Of a DNA stretch of 64,000 nucleotides, positions 9,271 through 18,540 are shown piece after piece (position 1 is the stretch's first letter; the number at the start of each line of letters is the position of its first letter). Position numbers and translations under genes: made by a program. Below the pieces are notes generated by a model. That model was not told the origin of the DNA, ran no database searches, and was given only the letters and a program-made list of their open reading frames with translations. Source of the DNA: Enterobacteriaceae endosymbiont of Donacia vulgaris (lineage in GTDB: Bacteria; Pseudomonadota; Gammaproteobacteria; Enterobacterales; Enterobacteriaceae); the NCBI RefSeq assembly GCF_012568445.1, contig NZ_CP046190.1, forward strand, positions 396,481-460,480. The letters are read 5' to 3'.

Positions 9271-11553
9271 ATGAAACAAAATTTATTTGTTATAAAAAGA
9301 AATGGATGTAAAGAGTTAATAAATATAGATAAAATAAACATATTATTATCTTATGCATCACAAAATTTACAAAAAATATCTTTATCACAAATAAAAAAAC
9401 AATTATTTCTACAAATATATAACAAAATTAGTACAGTAAATATTCATAATATTATAATTAAAATCACAGCAGATCTTATTTCAGAAAAAAATCCTGATTA
9501 TCAATATATGGCAGCTAGATTAACTATTTCATATTTAAGAAAAGAAGCATATGGTAAATTTATTCCACCTAAATTATATGATCATATAACAAATATGGTG
9601 GATTTAAAAAAATATGACAAATTTCTTTTAAAAAAATATACAAAAAAAGATTTTAATTTAATGGAAAAATTTCTTGATCATAATCGTGATATGAATTTTT
9701 CATATGCTGCTGTTAAACAATTAGAAGGAAAATATTTAGTTAAAAATAGGATTACAGGTAAAATTTATGAAAGTGCTCAATTTTTATATATACTTATTGC
9801 AGCATGTTTATTTGCTAAATATCCATCTAAGAACAGACTACATTATATTAAATTATTTTATGAAGCTATTTCTACATTTAAAATTTCTTTACCAACACCA
9901 ATTATGTCTGGAGTACGAACTCTTACAAAACAATTTAGTTCATGTATTTTAATTGAATGTGGAGATAACATTGATTCAATTAATGCTACAACTAGTAGTA
10001 TAGTAAAATATGTTTCTCAGAAAGCAGGTATCGGTATTAATGCAGGGAGAATTCGTGCGGTAGGTAGTCCTATTAGAAATGGAGAAGCATTACACACTGG
10101 ATGTATTCCTTTTTATAAACATTTTCAAACAGCAATTAAATCTTGTTCACAAGGAGGAGTAAGAGGTGGTGCTGGTACCTTATTTTATCCTTTATGGCAT
10201 TTAGAAATTACTAATTTATTAGTTTTAAAAAATAATAGAGGAGTAGAAAATAATAGAGTAAGACATCTTGATTATGGAGTACAAATTAATAAATTATTAT
10301 ATCAACGATTAATTAAAGGTGAAAAAATTACTTTATTTAGTCCTTCAGATGTTCCTGATCTATATGAAACTTTTTTTTCGAATCAAAAAAAATTTAATGA
10401 ACTTTATAAAGAATACGAAAAAAATAATAAAATTAGAAAAAAAAAAATAAGCGCTGTAAATTTATTTTCATTAATGATGCAAGAACGTACTTCAACAGGA
10501 AGAATATATATTCAAAATGTTGATCATTGTAATACTCATTCTTCATTTAATTCTAAAGTAGCTCCAATAAAACAATCAAATCTTTGTTTAGAAATTACTC
10601 TTCCAACAAAAATTTTAAATAAAATTGATGATCCTAATGGAGAAATAGGATTATGTACTTTAGCTGCTTTTAATTTAGGACAAATTAAAAATTTAAAAGA
10701 AATAAAAAATTTATCAAATTTAATTGTAAGAGCATTAAATTGTTTATTAGATTATCAAAAATATTTAATTCCTGCTGCTAAAAATTCAGCTTTAGGCCGT
10801 AGACCATTAGGTATTGGAGTAATTAATTTTGCATATTATTTAGCAAAAAATAATGTACGTTATTCTGACAATAGTGCAAATAATTTAACACACAGAACAT
10901 TTGAAGCTATACAATATTATTTATTAGAAGCATCTAATAATTTAGCTAAAAGTGAAGGATCTTGTCCATTATTTAAGGATACTAATTACTCAAAAGGTAT
11001 TTTACCTATTGATACTTATAAAAAATTTATTGATAATATCCATACAGAAAGTTTACATTATAATTGGGAAAAATTAAGAAAAAATATAAAAAAATATGGA
11101 TTACGTAACTCAACTTTATCAGCTTTAATGCCATCTGAAACTTCTTCTCAAATATCAAATGCAACTAATGGTATAGAACCTCCTAGAGGTTTTATTAGTA
11201 TAAAAACATCTAAAAATGGTCTTTTAAAACAAGTAGTTCCTGAATTTTTAAAATTAAAAACAAAATATGAATTATTATGGGATATTCCTAATAATAATGG
11301 ATATTTAAATTTAATAGGTATAATGCAAAAATTTATTGATCAATCTATTTCTTCAAATATTAATTATGATCCTAATCGTTTTGATAAAAATAAAATACCA
11401 ATGCAACAATTATTAAAAGATTTATTAATTTCATACAAATTAGGTATTAAAACTTTATACTATCAAAATACTCGAGATGGTGCAAAAGATAATCAAAATG
11501 AAAATTTTTTAGAAGACAATAATGGATGTTTGAATGGAACTTGTATAATTTAA
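9271..11553 (+). CDS. nrdA: Ribonucleoside-diphosphate reductase class Ia, alpha subunit
   Basis: NrdA reduces ribonucleoside diphosphates to deoxy forms in the cytoplasm, using the tyrosyl radical of NrdB. The 760 residues (E. coli 761) start with the ATP-cone (about 1-90) that senses ATP/dATP. The FSSCILIECGD motif places the active-site Cys at 225, SNLCLEITLPT carries the second radical-site Cys and its Asn and Glu neighbours, and the C-terminal CLNGTC pair for thioredoxin/glutaredoxin re-reduction is intact. YYQNTRDGA holds the two radical-transfer tyrosines. nrdB follows after 36 bp. AAAGG precedes the start. The enzyme appears fully functional. Confidence 0.98.
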   Translation: MKQNLFVIKRNGCKELINIDKINILLSYASQNLQKISLSQIKKQLFLQIYNKISTVNIHNIIIKITADLISEKNPDYQYMAARLTISYLRKEAYGKFIPPKLYDHITNMVDLKKYDKFLLKKYTKKDFNLMEKFLDHNRDMNFSYAAVKQLEGKYLVKNRITGKIYESAQFLYILIAACLFAKYPSKNRLHYIKLFYEAISTFKISLPTPIMSGVRTLTKQFSSCILIECGDNIDSINATTSSIVKYVSQKAGIGINAGRIRAVGSPIRNGEALHTGCIPFYKHFQTAIKSCSQGGVRGGAGTLFYPLWHLEITNLLVLKNNRGVENNRVRHLDYGVQINKLLYQRLIKGEKITLFSPSDVPDLYETFFSNQKKFNELYKEYEKNNKIRKKKISAVNLFSLMMQERTSTGRIYIQNVDHCNTHSSFNSKVAPIKQSNLCLEITLPTKILNKIDDPNGEIGLCTLAAFNLGQIKNLKEIKNLSNLIVRALNCLLDYQKYLIPAAKNSALGRRPLGIGVINFAYYLAKNNVRYSDNSANNLTHRTFEAIQYYLLEASNNLAKSEGSCPLFKDTNYSKGILPIDTYKKFIDNIHTESLHYNWEKLRKNIKKYGLRNSTLSALMPSETSSQISNATNGIEPPRGFISIKTSKNGLLKQVVPEFLKLKTKYELLWDIPNNNGYLNLIGIMQKFIDQSISSNINYDPNRFDKNKIPMQQLLKDLLISYKLGIKTLYYQNTRDGAKDNQNENFLEDNNGCLNGTCII

Positions 11554-11589
11554 TTTTAAATAATTTTTGATTACAATTAGGATAATTAA

Positions 11590-12720
11590 ATGAGTTATAC
11601 TACTTTTTCAAAAAAAAAAAATAATCAATTAAAAGAACCTATGTTTTTTGGACAATCTGTAAATGTTTCTCGTTATGATCAACAAAAATATCATATTTTT
11701 GAAAATTTAATAGAAAAACAATTAAGTTTTTTTTGGCGACCTGAAGAAATAGATATATCATATGATCGTATTCATTATCAAAATTTACCAAAAAATGAAA
11801 AACATATATTTATTAGTAATTTAAAATATCAAACTTTATTAGATTCTATTCAAGGTAGAAGCCCTAATATAGCATTACTTCCTCTTGTTTCTATTCCAGA
11901 ATTAGAAACATGGATAGAAACATGGTCTTTTTTTGAAACAATACATTCCAGGTCATATACACATATAATTAGAAATATTGTAAATGATCCATCAATAATT
12001 TTTGATGATATTGTAACTAATAATAATATAATTCTTCGTACAAATGATATAATAAAATATTATGATGATCTTATTAAAATGACTAGTTACTGGCATTTAT
12101 TTGGTGAAGGTACTTTTGTAATAAATAAAAAAAAAGTTACTATTAATTTATATGATTTAAAAAAAAAGTTATATTTATGTTTAATGAGTGTAAATATTTT
12201 AGAAGCTATTAGATTTTATGTAAGTTTTGCATGTTCATTTGCTTTCGCAGAAAGAGAATTAATGGAGGGTAATGCTAAAATAATTAGATTTATAGCTAGA
12301 GATGAATATTTACATTTAATAGGTACACAATATATCATTAATATGATGCAAAAGGGGAAAGAAGACAAAGATATGGCAAAAATTGCTATTGAATGTCAAA
12401 AACAATGTTATCAATTATTTTTAAATGCATCTATACAGGAACAAAAATGGGCAGAATATTTATTCTGTAATGGTTCAATGTTAGGATTAAATAAAAATAT
12501 TTTATGTAAATATATAAAATATATTACTAATATTAGAATGGAAAAAGTTGGATTAAAAAGTCCATTTTCTAGGATACCAAATCCTATTCCATGGATTAAT
12601 TCTTGGTTAATTTCAGATAATGTACAAATGGCACCTCAAGAGGTAGAAGTTAGCTCTTATTTGATAGGACAAATTGATTCTACAGTAGATATTAAAAAAT
12701 TTAAAAGTTTTAAATTATAA
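11590..12720 (+). CDS. nrdB: Ribonucleoside-diphosphate reductase class Ia, beta subunit
   Basis: NrdB houses the di-iron centre and stable tyrosyl radical used by NrdA. The 376 residues equal the E. coli length. Iron ligands are visible in the [15 protein letters not shown] segment, which also holds the radical tyrosine, and in the ARDEYLHL segment. The C-terminus that docks on NrdA ends with [13 protein letters not shown], slightly changed from E. coli. TTAGGA precedes the ATG. The ferredoxin gene yfaE, which follows nrdB in E. coli, is not here; a hairpin and a converging gene follow instead, so the radical-maintenance ferredoxin is either elsewhere or absent. Confidence 0.98.
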   Translation: MSYTTFSKKKNNQLKEPMFFGQSVNVSRYDQQKYHIFENLIEKQLSFFWRPEEIDISYDRIHYQNLPKNEKHIFISNLKYQTLLDSIQGRSPNIALLPLVSIPELETWIETWSFFETIHSRSYTHIIRNIVNDPSIIFDDIVTNNNIILRTNDIIKYYDDLIKMTSYWHLFGEGTFVINKKKVTINLYDLKKKLYLCLMSVNILEAIRFYVSFACSFAFAERELMEGNAKIIRFIARDEYLHLIGTQYIINMMQKGKEDKDMAKIAIECQKQCYQLFLNASIQEQKWAEYLFCNGSMLGLNKNILCKYIKYITNIRMEKVGLKSPFSRIPNPIPWINSWLISDNVQMAPQEVEVSSYLIGQIDSTVDIKKFKSFKL

Positions 12721-12732
12721 ATCTATTATTTC

Positions 12733-12767
12733 ATGACTGTTATAATTCACATGTTAATAACAGTCAT
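12733..12767. terminator. Hairpin between convergent nrdB and ydgI
   Basis: ATGACTGTTAT (12733-12743) pairs perfectly over 11 bp with ATAACAGTCAT (12757-12767) around a 13-nt loop, 12 bp after the nrdB stop. It contains more G+C than its surroundings, which argues that it is maintained. The following T-run is short. Confidence 0.65.
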
Positions 12768-12811
12768 AATTAATTTTGATTATATATTATTTTTAAGCAA
12801 AAATTAAATAT

Positions 12812-14200
12812 TTATTTTATTAAAAAATATAAAGCATAAAAGGATAATATTAATAAAATAAAACAGATAAATTTTTCTATTTTATTTAAAAATAAGATAT
12901 TAGGGTTATTAATTTTAGTTAATATTAAAAATATTAATCCAGGAGTATATAATATTAATGATAATAATAAATTTAAAAATCCAGCTGCATATAATAACCA
13001 TATAGAATATAAACAAGAACCAAAACTTATAAATAAATTAAATTTGTTTTTTTTTAAAGATATTTTAAATAAATATGCACCTACTAAAAAATATGGTATT
13101 AATATCATTTCAGATGCAATAGTTAATAATCTATTATAATCAATTTTAGTTATCCAAATTAATATTAAACATATTTGCATACTTATATTTGTAAATAATA
13201 AGGCATATGAAGGTGCTTGATTAATATTATTTTTAGATAATATATAAGGAAATATATTATTTTTAGATGCTATATATGGTACTTCTGCTGCCATAATAGT
13301 CCAACTAAGATATGCTCCACAGACTGATATAATTAATCCTATTGCAATAAATAAATTTCCAAAATGACCAATTAAAATTGTCATTATTCCTGCCATTGAA
13401 GGATTACGCATACTTGCTAAATCGATTCTATCCATAATCCCAAAAGACAATAAAGTGACTAATAAATATATGAATAATGCAATAATAACTGCTAATAAAG
13501 TAGCTTTACCTACATCATTTTTTTTTTTTGCTCTAGATGATAAAATTACAGCACCTTCGACTCCAATAAATACCCATAATGTTATTAACATGGTATTTTT
13601 AATTTGTTCCCAAATAGGAATATTTAAATTTAATCCCATTAAATTTATTTTAAATATTTTAAAGTTGAAAGCAATAAAAGATAAAAATATAAAAATAATT
13701 AAAGGAATTAATTTACATAATGTAGTTAGTATATTAATAATAGAAGCAGTTTGTGTTCCATTAAGTAATAAAAAATGAACTAACCATAATAAAGTAGAAG
13801 CTCCTAATATAGCTTGCCATGTATTTCCATTATTAAAAATAATATGATTTGGAGTATCAACAAAAAGACTAATAGCAGAAAATACAATAACTAAATAAGA
13901 AATATTAGCTATAATAGCACATAACCAATATCCCCATGCAGAATAAAAACCAATTAAATTTCCAAATCCATCTTTTGCGTATGAAAAAATTCCTCCTTGT
14001 AAATTAGGTTTTAATTTATTAAGTAATAATAATGTTGTTGCTAAAAAAATAATTCCAATACCAGTAATACTCCAACCTATAATTAAAGCTAAAGGTCCTG
14101 CATTTATAGCCATATTTTGTGGCAAACTAAATACTCCAGCTCCTAACATAGAACTAAGTACTAAAGATGTAAGTGATATTAAATTTAATTTTTTATTCAA
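12812..14200 (-). CDS. ydgI: Arginine:ornithine-type amino acid antiporter (APC family, YdgI/ArcD-like)
   Basis: This is an inner-membrane amino acid antiporter of the basic amino acid/polyamine branch of the APC superfamily. The 462 residues form about 12 hydrophobic helices. Segments such as SMLGAGVFSLPQNMA (helix 1), GFYSAWGYWLCAIIANISYL, LITLWVFIGVEGAV and SVCGAYLSWTIMAAEVP match E. coli YdgI very closely. YdgI is annotated as a putative arginine/ornithine antiporter; the substrate is inferred from the family. It stands alone, converging on nrdB. Retention of such a carrier in a reduced genome suggests exchange of a basic amino acid with the host or a co-symbiont. Lysine as substrate is an alternative. 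Confidence 0.88.
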   Translation of the reverse strand: MNKKLNLISLTSLVLSSMLGAGVFSLPQNMAINAGPLALIIGWSITGIGIIFLATTLLLLNKLKPNLQGGIFSYAKDGFGNLIGFYSAWGYWLCAIIANISYLVIVFSAISLFVDTPNHIIFNNGNTWQAILGASTLLWLVHFLLLNGTQTASIINILTTLCKLIPLIIFIFLSFIAFNFKIFKINLMGLNLNIPIWEQIKNTMLITLWVFIGVEGAVILSSRAKKKNDVGKATLLAVIIALFIYLLVTLLSFGIMDRIDLASMRNPSMAGIMTILIGHFGNLFIAIGLIISVCGAYLSWTIMAAEVPYIASKNNIFPYILSKNNINQAPSYALLFTNISMQICLILIWITKIDYNRLLTIASEMILIPYFLVGAYLFKISLKKNKFNLFISFGSCLYSIWLLYAAGFLNLLLSLILYTPGLIFLILTKINNPNILFLNKIEKFICFILLILSFYALYFLIK

Positions 14201-14305
14201 AATAATTCCTTTTTTTCTATATAAGTTATTAACTTGATTTTTTTATTTTAATAAAATTTATAATAAGATATTTTTATATAAATTTTATGAAAAATAATTA
14301 TTGTT

Positions 14306-15055
14306 TTATACTGGATTATATATATCTATAAAATTAGTTTTTAACTTAAATTTTTTTTCTAACCATTTTCCTAACATAATTACTCCTCCTTTTTCAGTTG
14401 CATGATGTCCAGCACTAATAAAATGAATTTTATTCTCATTAGCAATATGAATATTCATTTCTGATACTTCTCCTGTAAGAAAAACATCTACATCAAATTT
14501 TATAACCTCTTCAAAAAATTTTTGTCCTGCTCCACTACACCAGGCAATTTTATAAATTTTTTTTGGAGCATTTTCCCCAAAATGTAATGGTATTCTATTT
14601 AGTGTTTTTTTTATTTTAAAAAGAAAATTTTTTATATTGATTTTATTTTTTAAATATCCGTAAAAAATAAAAGGATTAATTTTTCCAGTAATATTAATAT
14701 TTAATAATTTAGCTAAATAAATATTATTTCCTATTTCTTGATTAACATCTAAAGGAAGATGCCAACTATATAAATTAATATTATTTTTTAAAATTGTAAA
14801 TATTCTTTTTTTTTTAAATCCTCTAATAATTGGAGATTCATGATACCAAAAATATCCATGATGAACTATAATAGCATCTGTTTTATATTTTACAGCAATA
14901 TCTAATAATTTTTGACAAGCACTTACACCCATTATAATATTTTTTATATATTTTTTACCTTCTATTTGTAATCCATTAGGTATATAATCTTTTGTATTAG
15001 TATTATTATTTAATTTATTATTAATAATCATTTCTAATTTTTTATTTTTTATCAT
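14306..15055 (-). CDS. ybgI: NIF3-family metal-binding protein YbgI
   Basis: A 249-residue member of the NIF3/DUF34 family (E. coli YbgI 247), a widely conserved di-metal protein forming a toroidal hexamer; its exact reaction is not firmly established (GTP cyclohydrolase-like or nucleotide-related roles have been proposed). The metal-binding segments IIVHHGYFW, SWHLPLDVNQEIGNN and AGHHATEKGG are all present, as are DYIPNGLQIEG near the start and the terminal FIDIYNPV. It lies between ydgI (same strand, 105 bp) and the divergent ffh. No E. coli neighbours of ybgI are kept. Confidence 0.93.
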   Translation of the reverse strand: MIKNKKLEMIINNKLNNNTNTKDYIPNGLQIEGKKYIKNIIMGVSACQKLLDIAVKYKTDAIIVHHGYFWYHESPIIRGFKKKRIFTILKNNINLYSWHLPLDVNQEIGNNIYLAKLLNINITGKINPFIFYGYLKNKINIKNFLFKIKKTLNRIPLHFGENAPKKIYKIAWCSGAGQKFFEEVIKFDVDVFLTGEVSEMNIHIANENKIHFISAGHHATEKGGVIMLGKWLEKKFKLKTNFIDIYNPV

Positions 15056-15191
15056 ATTATTTTACTAATATTTATTTTATTTATAAAATAAATTTATATT
15101 TTTTTTTTAATTTTAGGAAATTAAAAATTTCTTTTTTAAGATGAAAAAAGATTTTTTTTAGAAATAAATAAAATTTGTGTGAGGAATTTAA

Positions 15192-16562
15192 ATGTTTGAA
15201 AATTTAAGTAATAAATTATCTAAAATATTATTAAAAATAAGAAACTATGGACGTTTAACAGAAAAAAATATTCAAGATACTTTAAATGAAATTTATATTA
15301 ATTTATTAGAATCAGATGTTGCTTTAGAAGTAATTAAAGATTTAATTAATAAAATTAAAAAAGAAGCTATTGGTAAAAAAATTAATAATAATTTTACTCC
15401 AGGTCAGGAATTTATAAAATTAATACACGAAAATTTAATTAAATTAATGGATTCCTCGAATAAAAATATTAATATAGCTACTCAACCTCCAGCTGTAATA
15501 TTATTTACTGGATTACAGGGAGTAGGAAAAACAACTAGTGTGGTAAAATTAGCATATTTTTTAAAAAAAAAATATAAAAAAAAAATTTTAGTAGCATCAA
15601 CAGATATATATAGACCTGCTGCTATACAACAATTAAAAATTTTAGCACAAAGTGTAAAAATTAATTTTTTTAATATAAATTCTGATATCTCTCCTATAGA
15701 AATATCTAAACAAGCTTTTTATTATGCTAAAACAAATTTTTACGATGTATTAATTATAGATACAGCAGGAAGACTACATATTAATCAAAAAATGATGGAA
15801 GAGATAAAAAATATTTCTAATTTATTATGTCCTATAGAAACTTTTTTTGTTATAGATGCTATGACTGGACAAGATTCTATTAATAGTGCTAAAAAATTTA
15901 ATAAATTATTATCTATAACAGGTATTTTTTTAACTAAAACTGATAGTGATACTAGAGGAGGTGCTGTTTTATCTGTAAAATATATAATTAAAAAACCTAT
16001 AAAATTTATTGGTAATGGGGAAAAAATAAATAATATTGCAATATTTACTCCTGAAATTATTGCTTCTAAAATATTAGGGATGCCTTCTGAATTAGCTATT
16101 ATTGAAAATATTAAAAATAAAATTGATTTAAAAAAAAATAAAAAATTAATTGAAAAATTAAAAAATAAAAATAAATTAAGTTTACAAGATTTTTTAGAAC
16201 AATTAGAACAAATAAAAAAAATAGGTAATAAAAATATTACTTATTTATTACAAAAAATGCAAATTAATAATATATATTCTACTCATCCTATTATGAATAT
16301 TTTAAATATAGATAGTGCTACTATAAATAATCTTAAAACAATAATGAATTCTATGACTAAATTAGAAAAAAAAAATGTAGATATAATTAATTATTCTAGA
16401 AAAAAAAGAATATCCTTAGGATCTGGAGTTTCTATTTTAAAAATAAATGCTATACTAAAACAATATCATCAAATGATGTTAGTTACTAAAAAAATGAAAA
16501 AAAATAATAATATTAATAAAATAATTAGATATGTAAAAAATTTTTTTAATTTAAAACATTAG
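15192..16562 (+). CDS. ffh: Signal recognition particle GTPase Ffh
   Basis: Ffh with 4.5S RNA forms the SRP that targets nascent inner-membrane proteins to FtsY. It has 456 residues (E. coli 453): N domain 1-90, GTPase domain with GLQGVGKTTS (P-loop), DIYRPAAIQQL, IDTAGRLHINQ (G3) and TKTDSDTRGGA, then the M domain from about 300 with SLGSGVSILKINAILKQY for 4.5S RNA binding. The M domain is Lys/Asn-rich and has fewer methionines than E. coli. A good Shine-Dalgarno GAGGA precedes the ATG. It heads a run with rpsP-rimM-trmD-rplS, the rpsP gene following after 9 bp. The 4.5S RNA gene was not found in the window. Confidence 0.97.
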   Translation: MFENLSNKLSKILLKIRNYGRLTEKNIQDTLNEIYINLLESDVALEVIKDLINKIKKEAIGKKINNNFTPGQEFIKLIHENLIKLMDSSNKNINIATQPPAVILFTGLQGVGKTTSVVKLAYFLKKKYKKKILVASTDIYRPAAIQQLKILAQSVKINFFNINSDISPIEISKQAFYYAKTNFYDVLIIDTAGRLHINQKMMEEIKNISNLLCPIETFFVIDAMTGQDSINSAKKFNKLLSITGIFLTKTDSDTRGGAVLSVKYIIKKPIKFIGNGEKINNIAIFTPEIIASKILGMPSELAIIENIKNKIDLKKNKKLIEKLKNKNKLSLQDFLEQLEQIKKIGNKNITYLLQKMQINNIYSTHPIMNILNIDSATINNLKTIMNSMTKLEKKNVDIINYSRKKRISLGSGVSILKINAILKQYHQMMLVTKKMKKNNNINKIIRYVKNFFNLKH

Positions 16563-16571
16563 GTATAAATT

Positions 16572-16811
16572 ATGGTTAAAATTAGATTATCTAGAAAAGG
16601 AATTAAAAAAAAACCTTTTTATCAAATAGTTGTTACTGATAGTAGAAATTCTAGAGATGGATATTTTATAGAAAAATTAGGTTATTTTAATCCTTTAGGT
16701 TTACACAAAAATATTAAAAAAAAAATATTAAAATTTAATAGGGATAGAATAAATTTTTGGTTATCTAAAGGTGCTGTACTCTCAAAAAGAGTTAATAGTT
16801 TAATTAAATAA
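16572..16811 (+). CDS. rpsP: 30S ribosomal protein S16
   Basis: S16 is needed for 30S assembly. The 79 residues (E. coli 82) open with [20 protein letters not shown] and contain [22 protein letters not shown] and [11 protein letters not shown], all typical. Only the extreme C-terminus is shorter. It sits 9 bp after ffh and 16 bp before rimM in the conserved ribosomal/tRNA-modification operon, so it is most likely co-transcribed with them. Confidence 0.97.
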   Translation: MVKIRLSRKGIKKKPFYQIVVTDSRNSRDGYFIEKLGYFNPLGLHKNIKKKILKFNRDRINFWLSKGAVLSKRVNSLIK

Positions 16812-16827
16812 ATTAATAAATTTATTC

Positions 16828-17355
16828 ATGAATATTTTAAAAGAAAAAATAACTTTAGGTAAATTTGGTAAAATTTATGGTATAAAAGGATGGATTAGAT
16901 TATTTTCTTATACTCAAAATAAAAAAAATATTTTTTTTTACAAAAAATTATTTATATTAAATAATATAAAAAACATTTTTTTTATAAAAGTTAATCAATA
17001 TATAAAAAAAAAAAAGTTTTTTATTGTTCAAATAAATAATATTAATAGTCCTAACGAAATTAGTAATTTTATTCATCATAAAATTTATATATTTAAGCAT
17101 GAATTAGTTAAATATAAAAATAAACAAGAATATTATTGGAATGATATAATTGGATGTCATGTATTAAATATTAATAAAATTTATTTTGGTAAAATTATAA
17201 ATATAATAGAAACAAAAATATATGATATTATCATAATTAAATCTAATAATTTATATATGAAAAATAAAAAAATATTAATTCCATTTATTAAACCTAATAT
17301 AATTAAAAGTATTGATTTAATTAATCGTATTATTAAAGTAAACTGGAATTTATAG
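16828..17355 (+). CDS. rimM: 16S rRNA processing / 30S maturation factor RimM
   Basis: RimM binds S19 and helps mature the 30S head. The 175 residues (E. coli 182) show the N-terminal beta-barrel start LGKFGKIYGIKGWIRLFSYT and the PRC-barrel part with YYWNDIIGCHV, and the C-terminal IPFIKPNIIKSIDL. The middle is poorly conserved and Lys/Asn/Ile-rich, so identification relies on the ends and on its position between rpsP and trmD, where RimM is expected. No sign of disruption. Confidence 0.93.
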   Translation: MNILKEKITLGKFGKIYGIKGWIRLFSYTQNKKNIFFYKKLFILNNIKNIFFIKVNQYIKKKKFFIVQINNINSPNEISNFIHHKIYIFKHELVKYKNKQEYYWNDIIGCHVLNINKIYFGKIINIIETKIYDIIIIKSNNLYMKNKKILIPFIKPNIIKSIDLINRIIKVNWNL

Positions 17356-17381
17356 TTTTATAAATAAAATAAAAAATTATT

Positions 17382-18158
17382 ATGTGGATTAGTATCGTTA
17401 GTTTATTTCCAGAAATGTTTGAAACAGTTATTAAATACGGATTAATTAATAAAAGTATAAAAAAGAAATTATTAAATATTAGTTTTTGGAATCCTAGAAA
17501 TTACATGAAAAACAAATTTAATAAAATAGATTCTACTGTATATGGAGGAGGTGGTGGTGTTATATTAAAAGCAGAACCATTAATAGAAACTATTTCTAAA
17601 GCAAAATTAGAAATGAAAAATAATGTTAAAATAATTTATTTATCTCCACAAGGTAAAAAAATTAATATTTCTTATATTAAAAAATTATTATCATATAATA
17701 AAATGATATTTCTTTGCGGAAGATATAAAGGTATTGATGAACGAATTATTACTAATTTTGTAGATGAAGAAGTCTCAATTGGAGATTATATTCTTAGTGG
17801 GGGAGAATTACCTGCTATGATATTAATAGATATATTAGTTAGACAAATTCCTGGTGTATTAAATAGAATATCATCAAATAATACTGATTCTTTTTTTAAT
17901 AATGGATTATTAGGATGTCCTAATTATACACGTCCTAGAATATTAAAAAATTTAAAGGAAAATATTGTTCCTAAAATATTATTATCAGGAAATCATAAAA
18001 AAATAAAAGAGTGGAGATTACAACAAGCATTAGGTATAACATGGTTAAAAAGACCTGATTTATTTAAAAAAAAAATATTAACAAAAAAAGAAAAAATTTT
18101 GTTTAATAAATTTAAAAATTCTTTTTTAAAAAAAAATAATGTTATGGAGTATGATTAA
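17382..18158 (+). CDS. trmD: tRNA (guanine-N1-)-methyltransferase TrmD
   Basis: TrmD methylates G37 of tRNAs to prevent frameshifting, using SAM. The 258 residues (E. coli 255) begin MWISIVSLFPEMFE and carry the SPOUT trefoil-knot segments YLSPQGKK, FLCGRYKGIDERI and SIGDYILSGGELPAM, plus the catalytic-region DSFFNNGLLGCPNYTRP. It lies 26 bp after rimM, and its TAA stop is followed directly by the rplS ATG, indicating translational coupling. Complete and apparently functional. Confidence 0.97.
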   Translation: MWISIVSLFPEMFETVIKYGLINKSIKKKLLNISFWNPRNYMKNKFNKIDSTVYGGGGGVILKAEPLIETISKAKLEMKNNVKIIYLSPQGKKINISYIKKLLSYNKMIFLCGRYKGIDERIITNFVDEEVSIGDYILSGGELPAMILIDILVRQIPGVLNRISSNNTDSFFNNGLLGCPNYTRPRILKNLKENIVPKILLSGNHKKIKEWRLQQALGITWLKRPDLFKKKILTKKEKILFNKFKNSFLKKNNVMEYD

Positions 18159-18515
18159 ATGAATAATATCATTAATTACTTAGAAAAAAAACAAATGAAA
18201 AATTATCAAAAATTTCCTTTATTTAGATCAGGAGATACATTAGAAATAAAAATTTGGGTCGTTGAAGGAGAAAAAAAAAGACTTCAAACTTTTGAAGGTA
18301 TTGTTATTTCATTAAGAAAAAAAAATAGTTTTAATTGTTCTTTTACAATTAGAAAATTATCAAATGGTTTTGGAATTGAACGTGTTTTTCCTTTATATTC
18401 TACAATAATTCATTCTATTTTAGTTAAAAAAAAAGGTCAGGTAAGAAAAGCAAAATTATATTATTTACGTAAATTAACTGGTAAGGCAGCACGAATTAAA
18501 GAACGGTTAATTTAA
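18159..18515 (+). CDS. rplS: 50S ribosomal protein L19
   Basis: L19 lies at the 30S-50S interface. The 118 residues (E. coli 115) start [14 protein letters not shown] and include [40 protein letters not shown] and the very conserved C-terminus [21 protein letters not shown]. The ATG begins at the base after the trmD stop. It is the last gene of the operon and converges on recD with only 25 bp between the two stops, without an obvious terminator. Confidence 0.98.
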   Translation: MNNIINYLEKKQMKNYQKFPLFRSGDTLEIKIWVVEGEKKRLQTFEGIVISLRKKNSFNCSFTIRKLSNGFGIERVFPLYSTIIHSILVKKKGQVRKAKLYYLRKLTGKAARIKERLI

Positions 18516-18540
18516 AATTAAAAATAATATTAATTAATAT

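Noticed and set aside
13455-13778. Plus-strand frame of 107 residues
   Set aside because: Antisense to the membrane-helix coding part of ydgI; composition mirrors the hydrophobic helices.
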